64,000 nucleotides of DNA from Streptomyces sp. TRM68367 (GCF_014495685.1 NZ_JACTVI010000024.1:41280-105279); one strand, 5' to 3'; counted from the first letter of the stretch, positions 1 through 8,538 are shown. Translations and numbers: made by a program. Notes: generated from the letters alone by a model not told the origin.

Positions 1-230
1 GTCGTCACGTCCACGCCGTGGTCGAGGTCCTCCTGGATGGCGACGTTGGCGATGTCCTCGACCTCGACGGGGTCGAGGCCGGCGTCGGCCAGGAGCTGGG
101 CGAGGGCGGGGTCGAGGCCGCACTCCGCGTACTCGGCGTAGCCCTCTTCGGCGTCCGCACCGCAGGCACAGCCGTCGCCGCAGCCGCCGGTGGAGGCGAG
201 GGGAAGGTCGGGGGTCGTCACGTGTGTCAC
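1..230 (-). CDS. nadC: Nicotinate-nucleotide pyrophosphorylase (carboxylating), N-terminal part
   Basis: Only the first 76 codons are in the window; the gene runs off the left edge. NadC converts quinolinate and PRPP to nicotinate mononucleotide, the third step of de novo NAD synthesis. The visible part opens with a cysteine/glycine-rich stretch (CGDGCACG) and continues into LADAGLDPVEVEDIANVAI and EDLDHGVDVTT, which resembles the NadC N-terminal domain. The GTG start overlaps the nadB stop as GTGA, so translation is probably coupled. A second in-frame GTG lies three codons downstream. The call rests on the N-terminal pattern plus position after nadB; the catalytic domain is not visible. Confidence 0.85.
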   Translation of the reverse strand, partial: MTHVTTPDLPLASTGGCGDGCACGADAEEGYAEYAECGLDPALAQLLADAGLDPVEVEDIANVAIQEDLDHGVDVT

Positions 231-1999
231 TGCTCCTGCTGTGGCTGCCGGACAGGGGGGAAGTCTGTGGTGTCGGTGGTGTGCACGGCCAGTGTGCGAC
301 CGGGGTTCAGGCGTACGACGATGTGGCGGCGCCACGCCGTGTCGTCGCGCCCGGCGCGGTCCTCACGCCAGTGGCAGCCGCGGGTCTCCTCGCGCAGCTC
401 GGCCGCCGCGACGAGGACGCGTGCCACGCACAGGAGGTTGGTGGCCTCCCAGGTGTCGACGCCGGGCTCGGCCGTCTTGCCGTTCTCGTCGAGGGCGTCA
501 CGGGCGTCGGCGTGCAGTTGCTGGAGCCGGGCGGCGGCCTTGGCGAGGGACTCGGCGGAGCGCAGGACCCCGGCTCCCTCCGTCATGATCCGCTGGATCG
601 TGAAGCGGGCCTCGGGCGCGAGAAGGGGGTGCTCCGGGGCCTCCGGGTACGGGAGCGGTTCGGGTACGCGCGCGTGGAGGCCGTTTTCCGTCTGGGCCGC
701 CGCGATGTCGGCGGCGATGCGCTCGGCGTAGACCAGGCCCTCCAGGAGGGAGTTGGAGGCCAGGCGGTTGGCGCCGTGGACGCCGGTGCAGGCGACCTCG
801 CCGCAGGCGTACAGGCCGGGGACGGTCGTACGGCCGTGGGAGTCGGTGCGGACGCCGCCGGAGGCGTAGTGCGCGGCCGGGGCGATCGGGATGGGCTCGG
901 TGACCGGGTCGATGCCGTGGGCGCGGCAGGCGGCGAGGATCGTCGGGAAGCGGTGCTCCCACATGGCGGCGCCGAAGTGCCGGGCGTCGAGGTACATGTG
1001 CTCGGCGTCCTGCTCCTGCATGCGGCGCATGATGCCCTTGGCGACGATGTCCCGGGGGGCGAGTTCGGCCAGTTCGTGCCGGCCCCGCATGAAGCGCACG
1101 CCGTCGGCGTCCACCAGGTGGGCGCCCTCGCCGCGTACCGCCTCGGAGACCAGTGGCTGCTGGCCCTCGGCGTCCGGGCCGAGGAAGAGCACGGTGGGGT
1201 GGAACTGCACGAATTCGAGGTCGCTGACCTCGGCACCCGCGCGCAGGGCCAGGGCCACGCCGTCGCCCGTGGAGACGGACGGGTTGGTCGTGGCGGAAAA
1301 GACCTGGCCCATGCCCCCGGTGGCCAGGACCACGGCGGGTGCGTGGACGGCCCCTACGCCGTCGTGCTGGCCCTCGCCCATGACGTGCAGGGTGACGCCG
1401 GCGGTGCGGCCGTCGGCGTCCGTGAGGAGGTCCAGGACGAGCGCGTTCTCGACCGTACGGACGCCACGCGCGCGTACCGCCTCGACGAGCGCGCGGGAGA
1501 TCTCCGCGCCGGTGGCGTCGCCGCCGGCGTGCGCGATGCGGCGGCGGTGGTGGCCGCCCTCGCGGGTGAGGGCCAGCTCCCCCGCGGAGGACTCGTCGAA
1601 CTGCGCGCCCGTCTCGATCAGCCGCCGCACGGCGTCGGGGCCCTCGGTGACGAGGATGCGGACCGCCTGCTCGTCGCACAGGCCCGCGCCCGCCACCAGG
1701 GTGTCGGCGAGGTGCTGCTCGGGTGTGTCGCCCTCGCCGAGGGCCGCGGCGATGCCGCCCTGCGCCCAGCGGGTGGAGCCGTCGTCGAGGCGGGCCTTGG
1801 TGACGACCACGGTGTTCAGGCCGACGGCCTCGCAGCGCAGCGCCGCGGTCAGGCCGGCCACGCCGGAGCCGACGACCACGACGTCCGCCGGGACGGACCA
1901 CCCTGGGGCGGGCGCGTGCAGTCGAGGGAGGCGAGCGCGAAGCGCTCTCGGCTGAGGGTGGTGGTGGGCGACGGGCGGGCGTATGCCTGTGCTGGTCAC
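227..1999 (-). CDS. nadB: L-aspartate oxidase
   Basis: The 590-residue FAD enzyme oxidises L-aspartate to iminoaspartate, the first step of NAD synthesis. A dinucleotide-binding motif GSGVAGL sits at about residues 44-50. It is followed by the aspartate oxidase/succinate dehydrogenase family signatures STRWAQGGIAAA, FVQFHPT, SEAVRGEGAHLV and HYASGGVRTD, and by the C-terminal flavin-contact block CTGVHGANRLASNSLLEG. About 37 extra residues rich in His, Pro and Arg precede the Rossmann fold. The GTG start overlaps the panC stop by 4 nt and the stop overlaps the nadC start in the same way, so panC, nadB and nadC form one translationally coupled unit. Confidence 0.95.
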   Translation of the reverse strand: MTSTGIRPPVAHHHPQPRALRARLPRLHAPAPGWSVPADVVVVGSGVAGLTAALRCEAVGLNTVVVTKARLDDGSTRWAQGGIAAALGEGDTPEQHLADTLVAGAGLCDEQAVRILVTEGPDAVRRLIETGAQFDESSAGELALTREGGHHRRRIAHAGGDATGAEISRALVEAVRARGVRTVENALVLDLLTDADGRTAGVTLHVMGEGQHDGVGAVHAPAVVLATGGMGQVFSATTNPSVSTGDGVALALRAGAEVSDLEFVQFHPTVLFLGPDAEGQQPLVSEAVRGEGAHLVDADGVRFMRGRHELAELAPRDIVAKGIMRRMQEQDAEHMYLDARHFGAAMWEHRFPTILAACRAHGIDPVTEPIPIAPAAHYASGGVRTDSHGRTTVPGLYACGEVACTGVHGANRLASNSLLEGLVYAERIAADIAAAQTENGLHARVPEPLPYPEAPEHPLLAPEARFTIQRIMTEGAGVLRSAESLAKAAARLQQLHADARDALDENGKTAEPGVDTWEATNLLCVARVLVAAAELREETRGCHWREDRAGRDDTAWRRHIVVRLNPGRTLAVHTTDTTDFPPVRQPQQEQ

Positions 2000-3006
2000 G
2001 AGGCGGCTCCGAAGACGAGGGGCAGATTGTCGATCAGCCGGGTGCTGCCGACCCCGGCGGCGACGGCGAGGACCGCCTCGCCGGTGAAGTCGTCCCCGAT
2101 CTCGGTGAAGTCGTCGGGGTCCACGAGGGCGAGGTAGTCCAGCTTCAGCGGCGGGTCCATGCGGGCGGCCTCGTCGAGGACCAGCCGGGCGGCGGCCCGC
2201 ACGGCCGCCGGGCCGCCCGGCAGGGCCTGGGCGACGGCGTGCGCGTCGGCGGCCGCGCGGGACTCGCCGAGGGCGCTGAGGGCCTCGGCACGCGCGTGCG
2301 TGGCGGGCACTTCGCGGGCCCGCGCGCGCAGCGCCTCCTGGGCGGCGTGCCGGTCGCGGCCGGCGAACAGGGCCTGTGACAGGGCGAGGGCCGTGCGCCG
2401 CTCCGCGGGCGAGAGGTAGCGGTTGCGGCTGGACAGGGCCAGGCCGTCCTCCTCGCGCACGGTGGGTACGGCGACGATGTCGACGCCGAAGTTCAGGTCC
2501 CGCACCATGCGACGGATCAGGGACAGCTGCTGGGCGTCCTTCTGGCCGAAGAACGCCACGTCGGGGCGGGTGAGGTGGAGCAGCTTGGCGACGACGGTGA
2601 GCATGCCGTCGAAGTGCCCGGGCCGCGAGGCGCCCTCCAGGCGCTCCCCCATGGCCCCGGCGCGCAGGGTGACCTCGGGCCGGCCGCCGGGGTACATGTC
2701 GTCGACGGACGGCGCGAACACGACGTCGGCGCCGGACTGCTCGGCGGTCTTCAGGTCGGCCTCGAGCGTGCGCGGATAGCGGTCGAGGTCCTCGCCGGCG
2801 CCGAACTGGAGCGGGTTGACGAAGACGGTGACGATCACGAAGCCCCTGCGCCCGACGTGCTCGCGGGCGGTCCTGACCAGCGTGGCGTGCCCCTCGTGCA
2901 GGGCGCCCATCGTCATCACCACGGCGGTGCGGCCCGGCACCGCGAAGTGCTCCCGGACGTAGTCCAGGTCCTCGCGCGTGGGGACGAGTTCGAAGTCGCG
3001 GCTCAT
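1996..3006 (-). CDS. panC: Pantothenate synthetase (pantoate--beta-alanine ligase)
   Basis: This 336-residue cytoplasmic enzyme joins pantoate and beta-alanine using ATP, the last step of vitamin B5 synthesis. The nucleotidyltransferase motif MTMGALHEGH is at residues 31-40. Other family blocks are NPLQFGAGEDLDRYPR (pantoate site), PDVAFFGQKDAQQL and the flexible-loop motif SSRNRYL. The length is slightly above the usual 280-310 because of an alanine/arginine-rich segment before the C-terminal LDYLALVDPDDF block. The ATG overlaps the stop of the upstream DUF2520 gene by 4 nt. Confidence 0.95.
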   Translation of the reverse strand: MSRDFELVPTREDLDYVREHFAVPGRTAVVMTMGALHEGHATLVRTAREHVGRRGFVIVTVFVNPLQFGAGEDLDRYPRTLEADLKTAEQSGADVVFAPSVDDMYPGGRPEVTLRAGAMGERLEGASRPGHFDGMLTVVAKLLHLTRPDVAFFGQKDAQQLSLIRRMVRDLNFGVDIVAVPTVREEDGLALSSRNRYLSPAERRTALALSQALFAGRDRHAAQEALRARAREVPATHARAEALSALGESRAAADAHAVAQALPGGPAAVRAAARLVLDEAARMDPPLKLDYLALVDPDDFTEIGDDFTGEAVLAVAAGVGSTRLIDNLPLVFGAAS

Positions 3007-3935
3007 TGGTCTCCCCGGCTCTCGGGTCGCGCCGCCCGGTCGGCGAGCACCCCCAGCAGGTCTTCGGCAAGTTCCGGCTTCAGCAGCCCGTGGGCGAGCG
3101 CCCGGTCGGCGGTCGCGCGCGCCATCGCCAGGTAGCCGGCGACGGCCTGCGGGGCGTGTTTGCGCAGCTCCGTGACGTGCGCGGCGACCGTGCCGGCGTC
3201 CCCGCGCGCGACCGGGCCGGTCAGGGCCGCGTCACCGGAGCGCAGGGCGTTGTCCAGGGCCGCGCCGAGCAGCGGGCCGAGCATCCGGTCGGGGGCCTCG
3301 ACGCCGGCCGAGCGCAGCAGCTCCATGGACTGGGCGACCAGCGTCACCAGGTGGTTGGCGCCCAGGGCGAGCGCCGCGTGGTAGAGCGGCCGCATCTCCT
3401 CGGCGATCCACTCCGGCTCGCCGCCCATCTCGATGACCAGCGCCTGGGCGGCCAGCCGCAGCTCCTCGGGCGCGGTGACGCCGAAGGAACACCCGGCCAG
3501 CCGCTGCACGTCCACGGGTGTGCCGGTGAAGGTCATCGCCGGGTGCAGGGCCATCGGCAGCGCGCCGGCCCGCAGCGCGGGGTCCAGCACGCGCGCGCCG
3601 TACCGGCCGGAGGTGTGCACGAGCAGCTGCCCCGGCCGTACGGCGCCGGTGTCGGCGAGTCCCGTGACCAGGTCGGGCAGGGCGTCGTCGGGGACGGTCA
3701 GCAGCACCAGCTCGGCGTGGTCGAGAACCTCGGCGGGCGGGACGACGGGCACGTCCGGGAGCATCTCGGCGGCGCGCCGCCGGGAGGTGTCGGAGACCCC
3801 GGAGACGGCCACCGGGCGGTGCCCGGCGAGCTGGAGGGAGGCCGCGAGCGCGGGACCCACGCGTCCGGCGCCGACGACGCCGACGGTGAGCCGCGCGGGG
3901 CGGTCCTTGGGGTCTGGCTGTGGGGTTGTGTTCAC
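3003..3935 (-). CDS. Rossmann/DUF2520 oxidoreductase-like protein, candidate ketopantoate reductase
   Basis: The 310-residue protein has an N-terminal NAD(P)-binding fold with GVVGAGRVGPAL at about residues 19-30, and a helical DUF2520-type C-terminal half (LYHAALALGANHLVTL, GPVARGD). The architecture resembles 6-phosphogluconate dehydrogenase-type reductases. It is the first gene of the operon, with its stop overlapping the panC ATG, and no recognisable panE or panB lies in the window. A role as a PanG-like ketopantoate reductase is an inference from fold and context. It could also reduce another 2-keto acid. The GTG start is 220 nt from the divergent aldolase-like gene. Confidence 0.75.
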   Translation of the reverse strand: MNTTPQPDPKDRPARLTVGVVGAGRVGPALAASLQLAGHRPVAVSGVSDTSRRRAAEMLPDVPVVPPAEVLDHAELVLLTVPDDALPDLVTGLADTGAVRPGQLLVHTSGRYGARVLDPALRAGALPMALHPAMTFTGTPVDVQRLAGCSFGVTAPEELRLAAQALVIEMGGEPEWIAEEMRPLYHAALALGANHLVTLVAQSMELLRSAGVEAPDRMLGPLLGAALDNALRSGDAALTGPVARGDAGTVAAHVTELRKHAPQAVAGYLAMARATADRALAHGLLKPELAEDLLGVLADRAARPESRGDQ

Positions 3936-4025
3936 TCGACGGCGGCCTTCCCGTTCCAGTCCGCTCCGGGTACCGGACGATTTCTCGTCATGTTAACGCG
4001 ATCGGTTCGAGAGGCGTTCGGTTGT

Positions 4026-4039
4026 CCACAGGCCTGTGG
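4026..4039. promoter_or_regulatory. Perfect 14-bp palindrome in the divergent intergenic region
   Basis: CCACAGGCCTGTGG is perfectly self-complementary. It lies in the 219-bp region between the DUF2520-panC-nadBC operon and the aldolase-like gene. Two CCGTACGG palindromes follow at 4052-4059 and 4064-4071. The location would suit an operator or hairpin acting on the divergent genes, but no regulator can be named. Confidence 0.3.
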
Positions 4040-4154
4040 GTTGACGCACGCCCGTACGGCAGTCCGTACGGATCCACGGGTGCCCGCGCGCGGGAGACCG
4101 TACGGAAAAAAATGCGCGTGCCCGCGCGCAGCGGCGCGCGGGATGATCCGGGGC

Positions 4155-5351
4155 ATGAGCGATACGGCGGAGCAGGGCGGACCGCAGGCGCAGTCCGCGC
4201 CGGAGGAAGAGCGGCGCAGGCAGCTGAGGGAGCGGCGCATCAACGCCGCCCGCAGCGCACGGCGGGCACTCGCGCGCCTCGGTTTCCTGGGCACGCTCCG
4301 GGAGCGCCTGGCGCTGCTCGACACGGCGGAGAGCGTCTACGACCTGGACAAGCGCGCGGACCTGTACGGCGACGGTGTCGTCGAGGCCCTGGAGAACAAG
4401 GTCGCCGGGCTGCTCGGGACCGAGGCCGCCGCCTTCTTCCCCACGGGCACGATGGCCCAGCAGGTCGCCCTGCGCTGCTGGGCGGGCCGCACCGGCAGCC
4501 CGGTCGTCGCCCTGCACGGCCTCAGCCACCCCGAGGTCCACGAGCGGCAGGCGTTCAGCCGGGTCAGCGGCCTGCGCCCGGTGCGGGTGACGAGCGAGCC
4601 GCGGCTGCCCACCGCCGCCGAGGTGCGCGACTTCGAGGAGCCCTTCGGGGCGCTGATGCTGGAGCTGCCCCTCAGGGACGCCGGTTTCGTGCTGCCCACC
4701 TGGGAGGAGCTCACCGAGGTCGTGGAGGCGGCGCGGGAGCGCGACGCGGTGGTGCACTTCGACGGGGCGCGCCTGTGGGAGTGCACGGCGCACTTCGGCC
4801 GGTCCCTGGACGAGATCGCGGCCCTGGCGGACAGCGTCTACGTTTCGCTCTACAAATCTCTCGACGGGCTCGGAGGCGCAGCCCTGGCCGGCTCACAGAC
4901 GCTCGTGAGCGAGGCGAAAGTCTGGCGCCACAGGTACGGCGGCCAGGCATTCCAGCAGTTTCCGACAGCCCTGTCCGCGCTGATCGGCCTCGACAGAGAG
5001 CTGCCTCGGCTGCCTGAGTATGTGGCCCATGCGCGCATGGTCGCCGCGGCGCTGCGGGAGGGGTTCGCCGCGGCCGGAGTGCCCTGGTCGCGCGTCCATC
5101 CCGAGGTGCCGCACACCCACGACTTCCAGGTCTGGCTGCCATACGACGCCGACGTCGTCGCCGAGGCGGCGGTCCGCACGGCTGAGGAGACGAAGACCGT
5201 CCTGTTCGCGGGCGGCTGGGACCAGAGCGGGCCGGGCTTGTCCGTCACGGAGGTGTACGTGCGGGCGGCCGGCCTGGAGTGGACTGCCGACGACGTCATG
5301 GAGGCGGTCGCGGAATTTGCTGCCCGGCTGACCGAGGAGGCCAGCCGGTAG
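4155..5351 (+). CDS. PLP-dependent threonine aldolase-like (beta-eliminating lyase family) protein
   Basis: This 398-residue fold-type I PLP enzyme starts with a charged N-terminal helix region (about 50 residues). The catalytic domain then has GDGVVEALENKVAGLLG, FFPTGTMAQQ, VVHFDGARLWE (the Asp that contacts the PLP pyridine) and SLYKSLDGLGG, whose lysine should form the Schiff base. These are the landmarks of low-specificity threonine aldolases, which cleave beta-hydroxy amino acids to glycine and an aldehyde. The exact substrate is not evident. The ATG is preceded by GATGAT 7 nt upstream, compatible with a leaderless transcript. Confidence 0.8.
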   Translation: MSDTAEQGGPQAQSAPEEERRRQLRERRINAARSARRALARLGFLGTLRERLALLDTAESVYDLDKRADLYGDGVVEALENKVAGLLGTEAAAFFPTGTMAQQVALRCWAGRTGSPVVALHGLSHPEVHERQAFSRVSGLRPVRVTSEPRLPTAAEVRDFEEPFGALMLELPLRDAGFVLPTWEELTEVVEAARERDAVVHFDGARLWECTAHFGRSLDEIAALADSVYVSLYKSLDGLGGAALAGSQTLVSEAKVWRHRYGGQAFQQFPTALSALIGLDRELPRLPEYVAHARMVAAALREGFAAAGVPWSRVHPEVPHTHDFQVWLPYDADVVAEAAVRTAEETKTVLFAGGWDQSGPGLSVTEVYVRAAGLEWTADDVMEAVAEFAARLTEEASR

Positions 5352-5391
5352 GCAACCGGCGGCGGTCCACCCGGCGGGCAACCTGCGGCGG

Positions 5392-5571
5392 TCAGCCGAT
5401 GGGCAGCCACCGGCCCAGGGTCCGCCGTATCCGCCCGCGCGCGGGGCGCCCGGCGAGGACCGCCCGGAACTGCCGGCGGTCGCGCCACTCGCGCACGACC
5501 TGCCCGTCGTGGGCGCCGGGCGCGGGCGGGGCCGGCTCGCCGAGCCGCTGGGCGCGGTAGGTGTCGAGTGG
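5392..5571 (-). pseudogene. Possible small-protein remnant next to the tandem repeats
   Basis: One minus-strand frame encodes about 60 plausible residues (TYRAQRLGEP then HDGQVVREWRDRRQFRAVL, ending RWLPIG). They look protein-like, but no ATG, GTG or TTG start lies close upstream; the frame runs back through the 40-bp repeats to a GTG at 5703. It may be the tail of a small Streptomyces gene whose start was lost when the repeats formed. The rest of 5352-5710 holds only the repeats. Confidence 0.25.
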
Positions 5572-5630
5572 TGGCCCGGCCGGGCAGCGACTTTGTGGAG
5601 GGGATTCTGCGCTGAGCCGCCCGCCGGGGC

Positions 5631-5751
5631 TCGGTCGGACCGCATGTGCGGACTCCGAGCCGCGCCGACTCAGTCGAACGGGATGTGCCGGATCCGGACC
5701 CACGCCGGGCTCAGTCGAACCGGATGTGCCGGATCCCGACCCGCGCCTGCC
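5631..5751. repeat. Three tandem copies of about 40 bp at the 3' end of the TmrB-like gene
   Basis: Unit 1 (5711-5751) encodes the C-terminal end of the ATPase, ending IRHIRFD. Unit 2 (5670-5710) is a close copy that would encode IRHIPFD and a stop. Unit 3 (5631-5669) is a more diverged copy. Divergence increases away from the gene, consistent with old successive duplications of the gene end. Only unit 1 is translated, because its stop codon is intact. Confidence 0.8.
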
Positions 5752-6343
5752 GCAGCCGGGTGCGCAGCCGGCCCTCGGTGTTGGACCTCAGCCGCAGCCC
5801 GGCCAGGGTGGCGATGCGGTCCGCCGTCTTCGGCACGGTCGTGTGGTCCGTCCACAGGTGCTCGGCGAACTCCGGCTCGCGCAGCCGCTCCAGACAGTGG
5901 TCCAGCTGCTGTACGGCCCAGCTCTCCCGGCGCAGCCCGGCGTTCTTCCCGGCGACGTACTGCAGGAGGTGGCCCAGGCCGCGCTCGTTCAGCCGCTTCA
6001 GAACGGTGGCGCGCTCGGCGAGGAGTGTGAAGTGCCGTACGTCGTGGCCGAGTTCGCGCAGGCGGCCGACGGTCTCGGCGAAGTAGCCGGGGTCGGTGAC
6101 GGTCATGGGGGCGATCACCACGCCGTCGTGCTTGGTGAGGGCCAGGTCGAGGACCTCGACCACGCCCTGCCGCCAGGCGCCCAGGTCCTGGAAGTCCCCC
6201 CGCAGGTCGGGCGGCAGCATGCGGCGCAGTCCGAAGCCCGCGTGTTCGGGGTCGCAGATGACGCTGCGCGGCAGCCGTCGCTGTATCTCGTGTGCGGTCT
6301 GTGTCTTGCCGCCCCCGAAAGGGCCGTTGATCCACAGGAGCAT
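5711..6343 (-). CDS. TmrB-like P-loop ATPase/kinase-like protein
   Basis: This 210-residue protein begins directly with a strand and Walker A motif (WINGPFGGGKTQTA, P-loop residues 7-14). Single-domain nucleoside-kinase-like ATPases such as Bacillus TmrB, a tunicamycin-resistance protein, have the same layout. A possible Walker B is GVVIAPMTVTDP, and there is an arginine-rich C-terminal half. The substrate is unknown; a role in resistance is only inferred from the family. A TAGGGT box ends 6 nt before the ATG with no Shine-Dalgarno, so the transcript is probably leaderless. Its 3' end has been duplicated in tandem downstream. Confidence 0.75.
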   Translation of the reverse strand: MLLWINGPFGGGKTQTAHEIQRRLPRSVICDPEHAGFGLRRMLPPDLRGDFQDLGAWRQGVVEVLDLALTKHDGVVIAPMTVTDPGYFAETVGRLRELGHDVRHFTLLAERATVLKRLNERGLGHLLQYVAGKNAGLRRESWAVQQLDHCLERLREPEFAEHLWTDHTTVPKTADRIATLAGLRLRSNTEGRLRTRLRQARVGIRHIRFD

Positions 6344-6349
6344 GCGCGC

Positions 6350-6355
6350 ACCCTA
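6350..6355 (-). promoter_or_regulatory. Leaderless-type -10 box of the TmrB-like gene
   Basis: TAGGGT on the minus strand fits TANNNT and is separated from the ATG by six bases (GCGCGC). This is the spacing seen for leaderless transcripts in Streptomyces. No convincing -35 box was picked out. Confidence 0.4.
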
Positions 6356-6389
6356 GTGGGCGGCGGTCACGCGCGGGTCACCGTGTCCA

Positions 6390-7061
6390 CTAACCGTGCC
6401 CGCCCGCCCGCACCAGACCGGTCTCGTACGCCAGGACGACCACCTGGACGCGGTCCCTGAGGCCCAGCTTGGTCAGGATGCGGCCCACGTGCGTCTTGAC
6501 GGTCGCCTCGGACAGCACGAGCCGGGCCGCGATCTCGCCGTTCGACAGGCCCTGCGCGACCAGCACCATGACCTCCCGCTCGCGCTCGGTGAGCCGCTCC
6601 AGCTCCTTGTGCTCGGGCCGCTTGCCGCCGCTGGGCAGCATCGGCGCGAAGCGGTCCAGAAGGCGGCGGGTGGTGGACGGCGCGACCACGGCGTCGCCGC
6701 TGTGCACGGAACGGATGGCGGCCAGCAGCTCGCCGGGCGGGACGTCCTTGAGCATGAATCCGGAGGCGCCCGCCTTCAGCCCGGAGAAGGCGTACTCGTC
6801 AAGGTCGAAGGTGGTCAGGATCAGCACCTTCGGCGGATCCGGCTGGGCGCAGATGCGGCGGGTGGCCTCCACGCCGTCCAGCTTCGGCATACGCACGTCC
6901 ATCAGAACCACGTCGACGCCGGTCGAGTCGAGCGCCTGGAGGGCCTCGACGCCGTCGCCCGCCTCCGCCACGACCTCCATGTCCGGCTGGGCGGCGAGCA
7001 CCATCCGGAACCCGGTGCGCAGCAGCACCTGGTCGTCGACGAGCATTACGCGGATCGTCAT
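6390..7061 (-). CDS. NarL/LuxR-family response regulator
   Basis: The 223-residue regulator has a receiver domain with the acidic pair LVDDQ near residue 8, phospho-acceptor Asp55 in LMDVRMP, and the conserved lysine in FMLKD. A C-terminal LuxR helix-turn-helix follows (LTEREREVMVLVAQGLSN, VKTHVGRILTKL). It lies 81 nt downstream of the histidine kinase on the same strand, so the two should form one phosphorelay. The inducing signal and target genes are not evident. Confidence 0.93.
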   Translation of the reverse strand: MTIRVMLVDDQVLLRTGFRMVLAAQPDMEVVAEAGDGVEALQALDSTGVDVVLMDVRMPKLDGVEATRRICAQPDPPKVLILTTFDLDEYAFSGLKAGASGFMLKDVPPGELLAAIRSVHSGDAVVAPSTTRRLLDRFAPMLPSGGKRPEHKELERLTEREREVMVLVAQGLSNGEIAARLVLSEATVKTHVGRILTKLGLRDRVQVVVLAYETGLVRAGGHG

Positions 7062-7142
7062 CAGGGGCCTCTTCCGTAGTCCGCAGTCCGCCGATGCCGT
7101 CGGCGGGTCGTTACAGGTGTCAACAGGGGACGTGCGTCGGTG

Positions 7143-8345
7143 TCAGTGCGCTGGTTTGAGCGGCAGCAGGGCACTGATGCGGAATCCTCCGCCAGGGCGC
7201 GGGCCGGCGTCCAGCGTGCCGCCGACCATGCCGACCCGCTCGCGCATGCCGATCAGGCCGTGGCCCTGGCCGTCGAGGCCGCCCTCCTCGTACAGCTCGT
7301 GCGGGGCGCCCTTGCCGTCGTCCTCGACGAGCAGGCCGAGGCCGTCGTCGAAGTAGACCAGCCGGACGCTCGCGCCCGCGTTCGGCCCGCCGTGCTTGCG
7401 CGTGTTGGTGAGCGCCTCCTGCACGATGCGGTACGCGGTCAGCTCCACTCCGCTGGGCAGCGGGCGCGGGGTGCCCTCGACCTTGAAGTCGACGGGCAGC
7501 CCGGAGCCGCGGCACTGCCCGACCAGGTCCTCGATCTGCTGCACGTCGGGCTGTGGGACGTACTCCCCGGACTCCTGGTGCTCGCCGGTGCGCAGCACGC
7601 CGAGCAGGCGGCGCATCTCGGCGAGGGCCTGGCGGCCGGTGGAGGAGATGGTCTCCAGGGCCTTCTTCGCCTGGTCGGGCGCGGCGTCGAGGACGTAGGC
7701 GGCGCCGTCGGCCTGTACCACCATCACCGACACGTTGTGCGCGACGACGTCGTGCAACTCACGGGCGATCCGGGCGCGTTCCGCGGCGACCGCGACCTTG
7801 GACTGCGCCTCGCGCTCCTTCTCCAGGCGGGCGGCGCGCTCCTCCAGCTGCGCGAAGTAGGCGCGGCGGGTGCGGATCGAGTCGCCGAGCACCCAGGCGA
7901 GGGCGAACGGAACCGTCTGGAAGACCATGAGCGCGATGTTGCCCCCGGTGCCCGTGACCTCGTTGGGCCAGCGCAGCTGTGCCATGGGGGCCGCGCACAG
8001 GCCGACGCCCAGGGCGAGCCGCGACGCCCAGCGGGCGCCGGTCGCGGCGACCGTGTAGACGATCACCAGCATGGCGAAGTCGGCGGGCATCGTCTCGACG
8101 TCGAGCGCGAGCTGCGCCGCGCCGACACCGATGGCCAGCAGCAGCATCTTCTCCGGCATGCGCCGGCGCAGCGCGATGACCAGGCACAGCAGGAGCAGGA
8201 TGGGCACGAGCGCCGCCGTGGCCTCCTCGCCCTGCACCACGTGCTGGGAGGCCGCCGTCACCACCGCGATCCCGAGCAGGACGATCGCCCAGGCGGTGTC
8301 GACGCCGGTGGGGTGTCTGCGGAGGAAGTCGTAGAGGCGCTGCAC
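7143..8345 (-). CDS. Membrane sensor histidine kinase (HisKA_3 type)
   Basis: In this 400-residue kinase, residues about 15-155 hold several hydrophobic helices with short loops and no large extracellular domain. A short coiled-coil (EERAARLEKEREAQ) leads to the dimerisation/phosphoacceptor block RIARELHDVVAHN, with His198 as the likely site. The catalytic domain shows ALTNTRKHG (N box) and VEDDGKG. It pairs with the LuxR-type regulator immediately downstream. The start is GTG; TACGCT lies 7 nt before it, suggesting a leaderless message. Confidence 0.92.
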   Translation of the reverse strand: MQRLYDFLRRHPTGVDTAWAIVLLGIAVVTAASQHVVQGEEATAALVPILLLLCLVIALRRRMPEKMLLLAIGVGAAQLALDVETMPADFAMLVIVYTVAATGARWASRLALGVGLCAAPMAQLRWPNEVTGTGGNIALMVFQTVPFALAWVLGDSIRTRRAYFAQLEERAARLEKEREAQSKVAVAAERARIARELHDVVAHNVSVMVVQADGAAYVLDAAPDQAKKALETISSTGRQALAEMRRLLGVLRTGEHQESGEYVPQPDVQQIEDLVGQCRGSGLPVDFKVEGTPRPLPSGVELTAYRIVQEALTNTRKHGGPNAGASVRLVYFDDGLGLLVEDDGKGAPHELYEEGGLDGQGHGLIGMRERVGMVGGTLDAGPRPGGGFRISALLPLKPAH

Positions 8346-8352
8346 GTAACCC

Positions 8353-8358
8353 AGCGTA
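8353..8358 (-). promoter_or_regulatory. Leaderless-type -10 box of the histidine kinase gene
   Basis: TACGCT on the minus strand ends 7 nt before the GTG start, with no ribosome binding site between them. Confidence 0.4.
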
Positions 8359-8477
8359 GGGAAGCGAGATGCGTGCAGGAGTCAACCGGAGGACCGATCC
8401 GCGCCCCGCGCGCCTACTCCCCAAGGTGGAGTCCCCGTGGCCCTGTGCGCTTGGGCGGGTCATGCCGCGCACAGGGC

Positions 8478-8483
8478 TAGCCT
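8478..8483 (+). promoter_or_regulatory. Leaderless-type -10 box ahead of the MidA-family gene
   Basis: TAGCCT is followed after six bases by GTG at 8490, the usual leaderless spacing. That GTG is now out of frame with the methyltransferase because of the direct repeat that follows. Confidence 0.4.
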
Positions 8484-8490
8484 GGCCCGG

Positions 8491-8538
8491 TGAGGCCAGT
8501 GGGGACAGTGAGAGATATTGAGGCCAGTGGGGACAGTG
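8491..8538 (+). repeat. 20-bp direct repeat spanning the start of the MidA-family gene
   Basis: TGAGGCCAGTGGGGACAGTG occurs at 8491-8510 and again at 8519-8538, separated by AGAGATAT. The offset is 28 bp, not a multiple of three, so start codons in the first copy are in another reading frame from those in the second. Confidence 0.85.

Noticed and set aside
224..2137. Very long plus-strand open frame antisense to nadB
   Set aside because: GC-rich third positions keep opposite frames open; the minus strand encodes clear NadB motifs and the plus frame has none.
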